A stretch of 26,313 bases of DNA from positions 1-26,313 of IMG/VR virus record IMGVR_UViG_3300021956_000070. The stretch is one strand, 5' to 3'. Shown here one piece after another: positions 1-5,737 of the stretch. Below the pieces are notes generated by a model. That model saw nothing but the letters and a program-made list of their open reading frames with translations, ran no database searches and was not told the DNA's origin. The position numbers and the translations under genes were made by a program. Every line of letters starts with the position of its first letter. The stretch's first letter is position 1. This DNA comes from a virus.

Positions 1-72
1 AGCCGTAGCCGTAGCCGTAGCCGTAGCCGTTGCCGTAGCCGTAGCCGTTGCCGTAGCCGTAGCCGTTGCCGT
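1..72. repeat. Hexanucleotide tandem repeat (agccgt/tgccgt)
   Basis: Twelve tandem 6-base units fill the left edge. On the plus strand they read agccgt or tgccgt; the last variant units are at 31-36, 49-54 and 67-72. The period is a multiple of three, and variation is confined to one base that switches Tyr and Asn codons on the minus strand. The tract therefore looks like repetitive coding sequence, not a non-coding satellite. It runs off the window, so its full length is unknown. Confidence 0.9.
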
Positions 73-94
73 CAAGCGTTAAAATCCTTTGCAT
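1..94 (-). CDS. Gly-Tyr/Gly-Asn repeat protein (partial, cut by left edge)
   Basis: This reading frame starts at an ATG at 94-92 and runs off the left edge. It is too short and incomplete for a simple ORF search. The first residues are MQRILTLDG, then alternating glycine with tyrosine or asparagine in the pattern NGYGYG. All twelve hexamer units stay in frame. The start overlaps the last 16 nt of the upstream gene, as is common in this phage. There is no signal peptide or known catalytic motif in the visible part. Aromatic Gly-X repeats are often flexible or self-associating, but I cannot assign a function. The choice of start is fairly secure because it is the only ATG before the repeat in this frame. 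Confidence 0.55.
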   Translation of the reverse strand, partial: MQRILTLDGNGYGYGNGYGYGNGYGYGYGYG

Positions 95-390
95 GGGATC
101 AATGAAATCAACGCTTTACGCGGTGCAAGCACTACTCCGCACTCGTCAAGTTTTGTGTCACTCAACGGCCCATTTCGCAACTCGCCCAATCCGTTGCTGG
201 TCCCCCAAACTCGAATATTGCGAGCGCGTTCAATCCTCACCCACTCAGAGTCAACGGTAATGTCGCCAACATAAACAAACCCTCTGTCAAGCACGACAAT
301 ATGCTGGCCCGATGGATTTTGTGACTGTTGCTGTTGCGCTTGATCGCCAAGTGCAATTTTAAGAATCGCTGTAACTAGCTCTGTGTTCAT
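79..390 (-). CDS. Small phage protein of unknown function, partner of the Gly-Tyr repeat gene
   Basis: The predicted protein is 103 residues with the start at 390 (MNTELVTAILKIALGD). An in-frame ATG at 450 would add 20 low-complexity residues and share one base with the upstream stop (TAATG), so it remains possible. I prefer 390 because the preceding DNA is A/C-rich like other leaders here. A Gln-rich linker is followed by a compact domain with VLDRGFVYVG, then ARNIRVWG, then an LxEL stretch and a hydrophobic C-terminus. The pattern resembles small phage proteins of the DUF6948 type, but this is from memory and unverified. Its end overlaps the Gly-Tyr repeat gene, so the two are probably co-translated. 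Confidence 0.6.
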   Translation of the reverse strand: MNTELVTAILKIALGDQAQQQQSQNPSGQHIVVLDRGFVYVGDITVDSEWVRIERARNIRVWGTSNGLGELRNGPLSDTKLDECGVVLAPRKALISLIPCKGF

Positions 391-449
391 GGTTTCTGTG
401 TTTTTGTTGTTTCCGCGTTTGTCGGATGCGCGGCCCCCCGGTGCGGTCA

Positions 450-851
450 TTAAAACGGAATCTCGTCAGCCTCTAGATCGGCATTGGCTGCCAATGGCAA
501 CCAGCGTTTGATTTCGAGGTACGGCTTGCCAGTCTTGTCATTAATCCGCTCACCGGGCCCAAGTTCCACGCGAGCCATCTTGCCCACGCAATCTTCCGTT
601 TCGATTACAAGCGTCTTGCCTTCCACAACATTCTTGCCAATGGCTCGTCCAAATCGTGCGACATTGTCAGAATTTTTTGCCGTAAAAACAACCCACGACC
701 GAAAGGTCAGCGGGCCCACTTTTACCTCCAGTTGCAGCATCTCGTTTCCGGCTTTTGAGACTGCCTCAACGGCGGTTTCGATGCGGGCAAGGTGGATTCC
801 CGCCTCAATCTGGGCGGGCTGGTCGTTAGTTTCGATTTTCAATGATGGCAT
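450..851 (-). CDS. Putative single-stranded DNA-binding protein with SSB-like acidic tail
   Basis: The product is 133 residues and mostly beta-rich by composition. It ends in an acidic stretch and the tip ADEIPF. That matches the conserved C-terminal peptide of bacterial SSB proteins (typically DDDIPF), which recruits partner proteins. The body does not look like classical SSB. It is closer in size and layout to phage DUF669-type proteins, some of which sit beside annealing proteins and bind single-stranded DNA; that family link is from memory. It lies 12 nt after the RecT-like gene, which supports a recombination or replication role. The leader before the ATG is A/C-rich (AACCAACCAAAACC) and has no Shine-Dalgarno sequence. 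Confidence 0.6.
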   Translation of the reverse strand: MPSLKIETNDQPAQIEAGIHLARIETAVEAVSKAGNEMLQLEVKVGPLTFRSWVVFTAKNSDNVARFGRAIGKNVVEGKTLVIETEDCVGKMARVELGPGERINDKTGKPYLEIKRWLPLAANADLEADEIPF

Positions 852-863
852 GGTTTTGGTTGG

Positions 864-1619
864 TTAAATTCCGAAGGCTGCAAAGAACCGCTCCTGATTG
901 GCTGCGGCTTGACTGACAATGTCTGCCGGAATGTCGAGGTATGTCTGTCCCTCGGTGATCCATCCGCGTTTAATGGCTCCTGCGGTCACCTTTTCCTTTT
1001 GCGCCTTGGTCTTGTCAGACAAAAGGCGTTGGATAGGCGGGATCCGTTCGAGCATTGGCGGAACCGTGGACTCTACCGCCTCGGAGTCTGTCTGTACAGT
1101 TTCGGACTCGACGGTAATGGTCGGCGTCGGCTCCGGTTCCGGTTGAATCGGTGCGAACTCTTGCACTTCCTCGGGTGCGTAAAGTCCCGAAAGGACGGCT
1201 GGAAAAATCCCGCGCACGGCCTCGGAAATGCACCGAGCTTTGAGCATCTGCCTCGGAAATTTCTTCCAAGTCGGATTACTGGTCAGCCCGGCGCGTTCGG
1301 CATCTTTAATGGTCCAGGACACTTTGAGCGAGCCTCCCTGCGGATGGCTGAATGTGCCCGAGACGGCCTCATGCGTGTAGTCGTGCCACTCGACCTTCCC
1401 GCCTGCCTGCTGGAACCGTGCCAGCATGGCTTCGGATTTCAAGGATGGTCTGCCGTTAATGATGTGGTAATCGCGAGCCGCTTCGGCGGGGTGCCGGCCT
1501 TCGGCTTGGCAGAGTAGCCCTAAGGCCAATGCCTGTTCAGCGGTTTGGATGCCGAACAATTTGGATTTCGCGATGGCTTCGGCCATGAGCCGAGTTTGGT
1601 CAAACGGTATCAGGTTCAT
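864..1619 (-). CDS. RecT-like single-strand annealing protein (putative)
   Basis: This 251-residue protein resembles a phage family usually annotated as RecT or RecT-like. The N-terminal helices (MAEAIAKSKLFGI) are followed by an AEGRHPAEAARDYHIINGRP segment, a beta-rich part with a W-T-I-K-DAERAGL motif, and the WKKFPRQMLKARCISEAVRG block. After that comes a long acidic Pro/Glu/Thr linker (about residues 150-190) and a short C-terminal domain. Annealing proteins pair homologous single strands during phage recombination. A PD-(D/E)XK nuclease, a RuvC-like resolvase and an SSB-like protein in the same operon support the role. The ATG overlaps the preceding gene by 20 nt. Assignment rests on pattern memory and context, not on a search. 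Confidence 0.6.
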   Translation of the reverse strand: MNLIPFDQTRLMAEAIAKSKLFGIQTAEQALALGLLCQAEGRHPAEAARDYHIINGRPSLKSEAMLARFQQAGGKVEWHDYTHEAVSGTFSHPQGGSLKVSWTIKDAERAGLTSNPTWKKFPRQMLKARCISEAVRGIFPAVLSGLYAPEEVQEFAPIQPEPEPTPTITVESETVQTDSEAVESTVPPMLERIPPIQRLLSDKTKAQKEKVTAGAIKRGWITEGQTYLDIPADIVSQAAANQERFFAAFGI

Positions 1620-1797
1620 TTTCTTGGTTTTCTAGTTTCTCAATCGCTTCTTCAACTTCTTGCGTCTGCAATCGCCGGTAATCGGCGAGCAGTCGCAGCA
1701 CGCAAAGATAGGTGGTATCGTCTGGGTCTTTGGCAAAGTCCTCTACCCACATGCAAATTTTGCCAAGCATCAATCGGCAACTTTCTTCTTCGCTCAT
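1600..1797 (-). CDS. Small acidic hypothetical protein
   Basis: The product is a 65-residue acidic protein predicted to be helical, with a C-terminal stretch (QTQEVEEAIEKLENQENE) that could form a short coiled coil. The start codon overlaps the RuvC-like stop codon in an ATGA junction, and the end overlaps the RecT-like start by 20 nt. The tight packing on both sides supports a real gene in the recombination operon. I do not recognise the family and see no catalytic motif. Confidence 0.6.
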   Translation of the reverse strand: MSEEESCRLMLGKICMWVEDFAKDPDDTTYLCVLRLLADYRRLQTQEVEEAIEKLENQENEPDTV

Positions 1798-2252
1798 TTC
1801 TTCAGTTTCATTCCCGCCTCAAGAATAAGTAACGCGTCGGCGGTTTTCAGCGTTACGGACAATCGTGGATACAGCGCCTGTGCGCGGCCTTTGAGGTGCG
1901 CCTTCCAGCGGGTCCCGTGGGTTTTCTTTTCACCGAGTCCAAGAGCTTGCTGCCACTTTTTCGGCGGAAGGTACTCGATCCGGCATTGGTGCGCGGCCAG
2001 CAATCCCTCGATGCGTCCGTAGTTCCGAAACATGGTTGCCATGCTGCTCCCGCTCATTTTGCCTGCAAACTTGGGAAGTTCTTCCAAAAACACAACCGGC
2101 GCGGGAACTCCGTAGCAAAGCACCTGTAGCGTTTGCCGCAGATCGTGGACGGTCTCCGGCATCGGCAACGCGTGCACGCTGCCGTCGGTGTCCATGTAAG
2201 CGATGCCGCCCGATACGCCGGGGTCGATGGCGATGTAGTGTTGAGTACTCAT
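1794..2252 (-). CDS. RuvC-like Holliday junction resolvase
   Basis: The 152-residue protein has the RNase H-fold layout of RuvC-type resolvases. The first strand carries YIAIDPGVSGGIA with the metal-binding Asp at residue 10. VVFLEELP supplies acidic residues at 57-58. A K-W-x-x-ALGL segment follows, and KTADALLIL near the C-terminus provides the late Asp at about 139. Such enzymes cleave four-way junctions made during phage recombination or replication and resolve branched DNA before packaging. It sits between small genes with ATGA junctions on both sides, in an operon with nuclease, annealing and SSB-like genes. The length is normal for the family. Substrate specificity cannot be read from sequence. 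Confidence 0.8.
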   Translation of the reverse strand: MSTQHYIAIDPGVSGGIAYMDTDGSVHALPMPETVHDLRQTLQVLCYGVPAPVVFLEELPKFAGKMSGSSMATMFRNYGRIEGLLAAHQCRIEYLPPKKWQQALGLGEKKTHGTRWKAHLKGRAQALYPRLSVTLKTADALLILEAGMKLKK

Positions 2253-2452
2253 TTAGTCAATCTTGCCCAGATACGCGCAAGCACGCTGTGGTTTTCAAGT
2301 TGGTTGAGCGACTCTCGTAGGAGTCGCACTGATTCGCCTTGCCACGCGATGATTTGCCGCGCGTCGGTCAATTTTGCGGATGTTGCCCGAAATTTAGCGC
2401 GTTCATCGCGGAGTTTGCGGCGTAGGTGCCAGATTTGTTTTTGCGTGCTCAT
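2249..2452 (-). CDS. Small basic helical hypothetical protein
   Basis: This 67-residue protein is rich in Arg, Lys and Gln and is predicted to be almost entirely helical, possibly a coiled coil (RRKLRDERAKFRATSAKL). It has ATGA stop-start junctions with both neighbours, which supports expression as part of the recombination operon. There is no recognisable domain. Its position immediately before the resolvase is the only functional hint. Confidence 0.55.
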   Translation of the reverse strand: MSTQKQIWHLRRKLRDERAKFRATSAKLTDARQIIAWQGESVRLLRESLNQLENHSVLARIWARLTK

Positions 2453-2808
2453 TGCGCCTCCTTTGCTGCGGCGATGAGTGCGTCTGCCTGCTTCAATCCA
2501 ATTTTTGCAAGATCCTGATAAGACCCAGAATTGCTGTATGATCCCGTTAAAATTATTGCGGCAATTTCAAGGCGTGATGGCTCTGGACGAACTTGTGCGG
2601 CTTTTGCGTCATTCATGCTCGTAACAAGTTTGAGCAGTTGCTGACTCAAATCATCTGGATTGACCATCTCTGACTGCATTCTGGCAATAAAGTCATCTTG
2701 CTCTTGCAACCTTGATGCAGCGTCGAGGAGATCACGACGCATGATTGCGTCCATCTGCTCTGCACTTTTCCGTAGGTTGTCAATAATGCGATAGGTGCTT
2801 GGTGTCAT
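2449..2808 (-). CDS. Hypothetical helical protein
   Basis: I take the start as the ATG at 2808 (MTPSTYRIIDNL), 22 nt after the nuclease stop, giving 119 residues. A longer open frame extends upstream to 3030, but that part lies inside the nuclease gene and reads as an out-of-frame shadow. The protein is helical in its first half with charged repeats, and its C-terminus reads KIGLKQADALIAAAKEAQ. I do not recognise the family. The leader lacks a Shine-Dalgarno sequence. It ends in an ATGA junction with the next gene. Confidence 0.6.
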   Translation of the reverse strand: MTPSTYRIIDNLRKSAEQMDAIMRRDLLDAASRLQEQDDFIARMQSEMVNPDDLSQQLLKLVTSMNDAKAAQVRPEPSRLEIAAIILTGSYSNSGSYQDLAKIGLKQADALIAAAKEAQ

Positions 2809-2830
2809 TGGATTGTGTGGGCGTTTCACG

Positions 2831-3820
2831 TTATTTCGCAGCAACAAGTGGAGCCTGCCCGATTTTCCGTTGAACAATCTCATCCGGCAGCACCGCCCCC
2901 GCTGCACTCCAAAGAGCTTGCGCTTTTTTGAGGCTGATTGAGCCTTGCGCCATAATCGCGTCACCGGCACCAATTGCGCCGCTTTGCACGGCTTGTGCAA
3001 TGTGCTCAGCCTCGATGTACTCGCTGGCACGCGGCTTTTGCAGCCGCCAGCCTGGAACGCTTTGTCCAGCTTCGAGCAACTCGCGTGCCTTTTCCTTTGC
3101 AGCGTCTCGGAAATCGTCGAGAGTCTGGCAAGCTGCCAAGAATTGCCCGAGTCGGTCTGGGTCGTTTAGGAGCGCAAGAAACGCTTCATCTTGAACGGTC
3201 GGCGCGAGCCCAGCAACGGTCACCAACGCGGAGTCTTTGCTGGCAACGCGGGCCGGGCAGGTCAGCGATTTCGCACACCAGCCGCAGTAATCGTTTTCCA
3301 CCGGCGCTGTGCCTACATTTGCAAGCACACTTCCAACCAGGTCGTGTGCCTCTTGATATGTCCAGCGTTTAGAAACAACCTGGCGCTGATCGCAAAACAG
3401 CAGGTGCGTGGTCCACTTGCCCACAAAGTGGGTCTGCATCAGCCCGAGAGCATAGGCCGCCATCTGCGCTGAGTAGTCGTAGACCTGCCCACTCTTTAGG
3501 TCAATGAGCCATTGCCCGCGTGCCGCAACGCCGTCAGCGGTGCCCTCGTGTTCCAGCCGGATGGTGCGTATCTTGCAAGCGGCTTCGTCTGTAGTCAGGC
3601 CGTCAGCGCCACCGTTAAGTGCAATGCACCGGCCAATTGCCCAGCTCACGGCGGCGGCGTCATCGTCCGATAGGTCACGCGGATATTCGCCCGTCGTCCA
3701 AGCGTCTCGGAATACACGGTCGAGCATTGTTCCGCGTGCTGCGGCGTCCGAGGTGCCGGGAGCGCCTTCGTACTGCCCGCACAAGGCCAGTTTTGGTAGA
3801 CTGCTGTGTCGTATTTTCAT
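2831..3820 (-). CDS. PD-(D/E)XK (RecB/Cas4-like) exonuclease
   Basis: With the start at 3820 (MKIRHSSLPK) the product is 329 residues; an ATG at 3859 would overlap the previous gene and adds an unlikely basic extension. The nuclease core is visible: H-E-G-T-A-D at about 91-96, IDLKSG with the D-x-K pair at 107-109, and QMAAYAL with the Q-x3-Y motif at 119-123. One Cys near the N-terminus (14) and three later ones (179, 182, 188 in YCGWCAKSLTC) match the iron-sulphur arrangement of AddB/Cas4-type nucleases. It probably resects DNA ends to supply single strands to the RecT-like protein encoded downstream. The C-terminal third is helical and of unknown role. Confidence 0.75.
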   Translation of the reverse strand: MKIRHSSLPKLALCGQYEGAPGTSDAAARGTMLDRVFRDAWTTGEYPRDLSDDDAAAVSWAIGRCIALNGGADGLTTDEAACKIRTIRLEHEGTADGVAARGQWLIDLKSGQVYDYSAQMAAYALGLMQTHFVGKWTTHLLFCDQRQVVSKRWTYQEAHDLVGSVLANVGTAPVENDYCGWCAKSLTCPARVASKDSALVTVAGLAPTVQDEAFLALLNDPDRLGQFLAACQTLDDFRDAAKEKARELLEAGQSVPGWRLQKPRASEYIEAEHIAQAVQSGAIGAGDAIMAQGSISLKKAQALWSAAGAVLPDEIVQRKIGQAPLVAAK

Positions 3821-3833
3821 TCTTCGGTTGAGT

Positions 3834-4505
3834 TCAGTTTTTCTTTCGGCTCGATCCAAGCGTCCTCATATTTCGGCGCGCTGCCTCTCTTGTGCACGGC
3901 AATGTGCAAGTCTTTGCTGGCAACTTCGTCCCAGTGTAACGCCACGGAAATTCTACACCGCACACAATGCAGGTCTGCGGCGGTCTTGGCCTTTTGCGTA
4001 GCGCCGCCTCGGTAATTCTGCGAGCGCGTAGCAAGTTCCCGCATTCCCGGGAGCAACATTTGCTGCGTACAAACGGAAAGATTTTGCCACAGTATTCGCA
4101 TGGCAATTCTTCCGGCCTTCCAGCCCGTGCCATGTAACATGCACGGCAAATTGTGGAATAGATATGGATCTCGGCACCACACTTGCACGCTTTTGTCGTC
4201 GGCGCTATAAAAACGCGTTTTGGCTTTTCAGGAACCGGCTCTGGTCGGTAGGCCAGCCCGGCTTTGATTGCGGCCTCAATGGCTGCGGGAAATGCAGCCA
4301 TTTTTTGCCGAGGAGTTTCCAGTTCGGTGTCTTTGGACGGGAGTTTGACCAGCCCTTTTGCCATGGCTGACCTGATCAGATCAGGAAGTTCCAGCAAATC
4401 GACTTTTAAGCGTTCGCTTGGGGTAAGCTGAATTTCGTAACGGCTGCGAGGTGCCGGACTCCAGCATGGTGCACCGTTCATGGTGCCGTTTATTGAGCCG
4501 CTCAC
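3834..4505 (-). CDS. Multi zinc-ribbon protein of unknown function
   Basis: The best start is the GTG at 4505. It overlaps the upstream TGA as GTGA and has a strong Shine-Dalgarno AGGAG 7 nt before it. That gives 223 residues; the longer open frame to 4622 is a shadow of the preceding gene. The second half carries successive Cys clusters: CKCG then CRACY, CEYCG then CCSREC, and CIVCG then CTLPC, consistent with three zinc ribbons. The C-terminus is very basic. The first half is helical without a known fold. A nucleic-acid-binding or transcription-related role is plausible from the ribbons and the basic tail, but there is no catalytic motif. The nuclease gene follows 13 nt later. Confidence 0.65.
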   Translation of the reverse strand: MSGSINGTMNGAPCWSPAPRSRYEIQLTPSERLKVDLLELPDLIRSAMAKGLVKLPSKDTELETPRQKMAAFPAAIEAAIKAGLAYRPEPVPEKPKRVFIAPTTKACKCGAEIHIYSTICRACYMARAGRPEELPCEYCGKIFPFVRSKCCSRECGNLLRARRITEAALRKRPRPPQTCIVCGVEFPWRYTGTKLPAKTCTLPCTREAARRNMRTLGSSRKKN

Positions 4506-4741
4506 AGGAGATCTCCTTTCCAGAGTGCGCCGATCGTAATGATTGCCAGCGCGGCGATGGTTAGGCTTTCGCCCAGGTTGTTGCATTGCGTAAGTGCCAC
4601 AATATCTGCCAACAGTAGGCAACCAAGCCCAGTTGCGTAGGTCACGGAGTGCTTGCGGCGGTTCGGTGTTGGTGGCTTTTGCGGGCCTTGGTACGGGCCC
4701 GAGGAGTAATGTGAGGTGCTCATTTGTTCGTCAGGGTTCAT
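4502..4741 (-). CDS. Small membrane protein
   Basis: Taking the ATG at 4741 gives 79 residues (MNPDEQMSTSHY); a second ATG at 4723 is also possible. The open frame to 4837 overlaps the preceding gene and is less likely. A polar Pro-rich N-terminus is followed by two hydrophobic segments (YATGLGCLLLADIVAL and LTIAALAIITIGALW), so the protein probably spans the membrane twice. The stop overlaps the GTG start of the zinc-ribbon gene. The 10-base palindrome TTTTTAAAAA lies just before the start. It could be a small inner-membrane protein of the early region; no function can be assigned. Confidence 0.55.
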   Translation of the reverse strand: MNPDEQMSTSHYSSGPYQGPQKPPTPNRRKHSVTYATGLGCLLLADIVALTQCNNLGESLTIAALAIITIGALWKGDLL

Positions 4742-4754
4742 TTTTAAAAACAGC

Positions 4755-5129
4755 CTAGTCAACGAGTTGGCAATCGGCAACCGATGCCCAACCTTCGTCC
4801 CCGTTGGAAAAACGGATTTCGCGAAGATTGCCGTCAACGGACAGCACTTTGCCAGAATAGGTGCAACCGTCTTCGTCGACTAAAACGCAGCTTCCAACGG
4901 GGAACGGCAACTGAAGCGAGTAACTGCGGCCACCGTCCCAATACCCTTCGCACGCCACGGTCAGCGCGGCTACCTGTTCCGGCAGGTCGCACAAGTCAAG
5001 TCCGCGCCAAAGGTCAATGTGCAGCGTGGGCGTGTCGTACTCGGCGGAATACGCGCAAACCGCGCAATGCGGTGCCATGGCTTGGGGAATAAGCGTGGAG
5101 ATTTCGTGGAGCGTTTCGATCGTGTTCAT
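4755..5129 (-). CDS. Hypothetical protein downstream of a hammerhead ribozyme
   Basis: The 124-residue product starts at 5129 (MNTIETLHEIST). It is acidic with five cysteines. The C-terminal part has a small beta-barrel look: PVGSCVLVDEDGCTYSGKV, then a V-D-G-N turn, then IRFSNGDEGWASV. I do not recognise the family. The leader has no Shine-Dalgarno sequence. The gene is the first one downstream of the hammerhead ribozyme. If the ribozyme cuts between 5187 and 5186, the mRNA for this protein would begin with a 5'-hydroxyl and a leader of 57 nt that includes stem I. Confidence 0.6.
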   Translation of the reverse strand: MNTIETLHEISTLIPQAMAPHCAVCAYSAEYDTPTLHIDLWRGLDLCDLPEQVAALTVACEGYWDGGRSYSLQLPFPVGSCVLVDEDGCTYSGKVLSVDGNLREIRFSNGDEGWASVADCQLVD

Positions 5130-5158
5130 TGTAGTGTTCAGTTTAAGTTCACTCTGAC

Positions 5159-5214
5159 GGCCTCGTCAGCACCCGCCTTACGGGTGGACGCCCCCCAGAG
5201 GGGGCGTTTCGGCC
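5159..5214 (-). ncRNA. Type II hammerhead ribozyme
   Basis: Reading the minus strand 5' to 3': GGCC (5214-5211); GAAA (5210-5207), whose last A closes stem III; stem III ACGCCCCC/GGGGGCGT (5207-5200 with 5195-5188), loop TCTG; C17 at 5187; stem I CACCCG/CGGGTG (5186-5181 with 5175-5170), loop TAAGG; CTGACGA (5169-5163); GGCC (5162-5159). GGCC pairs with GGCC as stem II, the open stem, which makes this a type II hammerhead. All invariant core positions are present: CUGANGA, GAA, the A15.1-U16.1 pair and C17. Cleavage is predicted between 5187 and 5186. Stem II can extend past an internal loop by pairing TTCT (5220-5217) with AGAG (5155-5152), including one G-U. The first G is also the last base of the upstream TAG stop codon. 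Confidence 0.88.
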
Positions 5215-5357
5215 TAAGAAAGTTTGGCGAGCATTGCGTTGAGGCGCTCCAAAGCATCGATGCATTCTCCGATTGTGTTTGGGTGGCCTTGAAATTCAGC
5301 GTAAGCGAGGTCCATTTCGTATTCGCGGATTGCGGAGAGAATCTGTTGTTTGGTCAT
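5214..5357 (-). CDS. Small helical hypothetical protein upstream of the ribozyme
   Basis: I start this at the ATG at 5357 (MTKQQILSAIREYEMDLA), giving 47 residues. The open frame begins at a TTG at 5411, but that would overlap the previous gene. The leader before 5357 (CAAACAACAACA) is the A/C-rich type seen elsewhere in this phage. The protein is helical, and the GECIDALERLNAMLAKL segment is amphipathic. No known domain is visible. The stop TAG supplies the first base of the hammerhead ribozyme, so its mRNA would end about 30 nt after the stop codon if the ribozyme cuts. Confidence 0.5.
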   Translation of the reverse strand: MTKQQILSAIREYEMDLAYAEFQGHPNTIGECIDALERLNAMLAKLS

Positions 5358-5404
5358 TGTTGTTGTTTGGTTCGTTGTTGCGGTTGCTGCTAACGACGAC
5401 AACT

Positions 5405-5599
5405 TTAGCAAGCCAAACGCGCTTGGCTAGCTATTTCTTTCACTTTTTTTGCACGCTTTAAAGCGTTGAGTTCCCGCGCTTTAGGACGCGGCTTACTAGC
5501 ATTCCGGCGCGCTGCCTCTGCTTTTTTCTCGGATTTTACTGCGCCGCCCAGCCGTCCGATCTCGCGGCAGTGCTCGCGGAGTGTCTTTTCAGGTTGCAT
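5405..5599 (-). CDS. Small basic protein with LGG/Ala-Arg pattern
   Basis: The product is 64 residues, strongly basic and Ala-rich. GRLGGAVKSEKKAEAARRNA resembles the short Gly-Gly/Lys motifs found in small bacterial and phage proteins that may bind nucleic acid, but the family is uncertain. It is the first gene of the left-hand transcription unit, 6 nt after a promoter-like -10 element, so its mRNA may be leaderless or nearly so. There is no Shine-Dalgarno sequence (GGCTGGCGGG precedes the ATG). Confidence 0.55.
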   Translation of the reverse strand: MQPEKTLREHCREIGRLGGAVKSEKKAEAARRNASKPRPKARELNALKRAKKVKEIASQARLAC

Positions 5600-5605
5600 C
5601 CCGCC

Positions 5606-5633
5606 AGCCTAGCAAAGCCCGTTTTGCTGTCAA
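5606..5633 (-). promoter_or_regulatory. Promoter-like element with inverted repeat in the spacer
   Basis: The minus strand carries a perfect TTGACA (5633-5628), a 16-nt spacer, and TAGGCT (5611-5606). That -10 keeps the three most conserved positions (T, A and the last T) of TATAAT. The spacer is almost exactly an inverted repeat, AGCAAA-N6-TTTGCT (5611-5616 and 5623-5628 on the plus strand), as expected for a repressor or activator site. The start codon of the next gene lies 6 nt past the -10. This would drive the left-hand operon separately from the late genes. The assignment is inference from sequence only. Confidence 0.45.
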
Positions 5634-5685
5634 ATTAGTGTCGCAAGTGCCTTTGTTTCAAGGAGGACAAACTACAAAACCTCGT

Positions 5686-5702
5686 CGCGGAATCTCTCCG
5701 CG
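5686..5702 (-). terminator. Weak terminator-like hairpin after the lysozyme gene
   Basis: CGCGGA and TCCGCG form a perfect 6-bp stem with a 5-nt loop. On the minus strand TTTTG follows after a 6-nt gap, so this is not a canonical terminator. It lies about 35 nt past the lysozyme stop and before the promoter-like element, where a late-operon terminator would be expected. The 13-base odd palindrome GGGACTCAGTCCC at 5722-5734 is between it and the lysozyme stop. The rest of this 138-nt gap holds no gene I can support. Confidence 0.35.
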
Positions 5703-5737
5703 CACCATACGGCTACTTGCGGGGACTCAGTCCCAAA

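Noticed and set aside
463-470. Another CTGACGA match on the minus strand
   Set aside because: It lies in the coding end of the SSB-like gene and has no GAAA, stem III or cleavage triplet around it, so it is not a second hammerhead.
4506-4517. Perfect 12-base palindrome AGGAGATCTCCT
   Set aside because: It coincides with the Shine-Dalgarno sequence of the zinc-ribbon gene and has no loop; most likely it is fortuitous.
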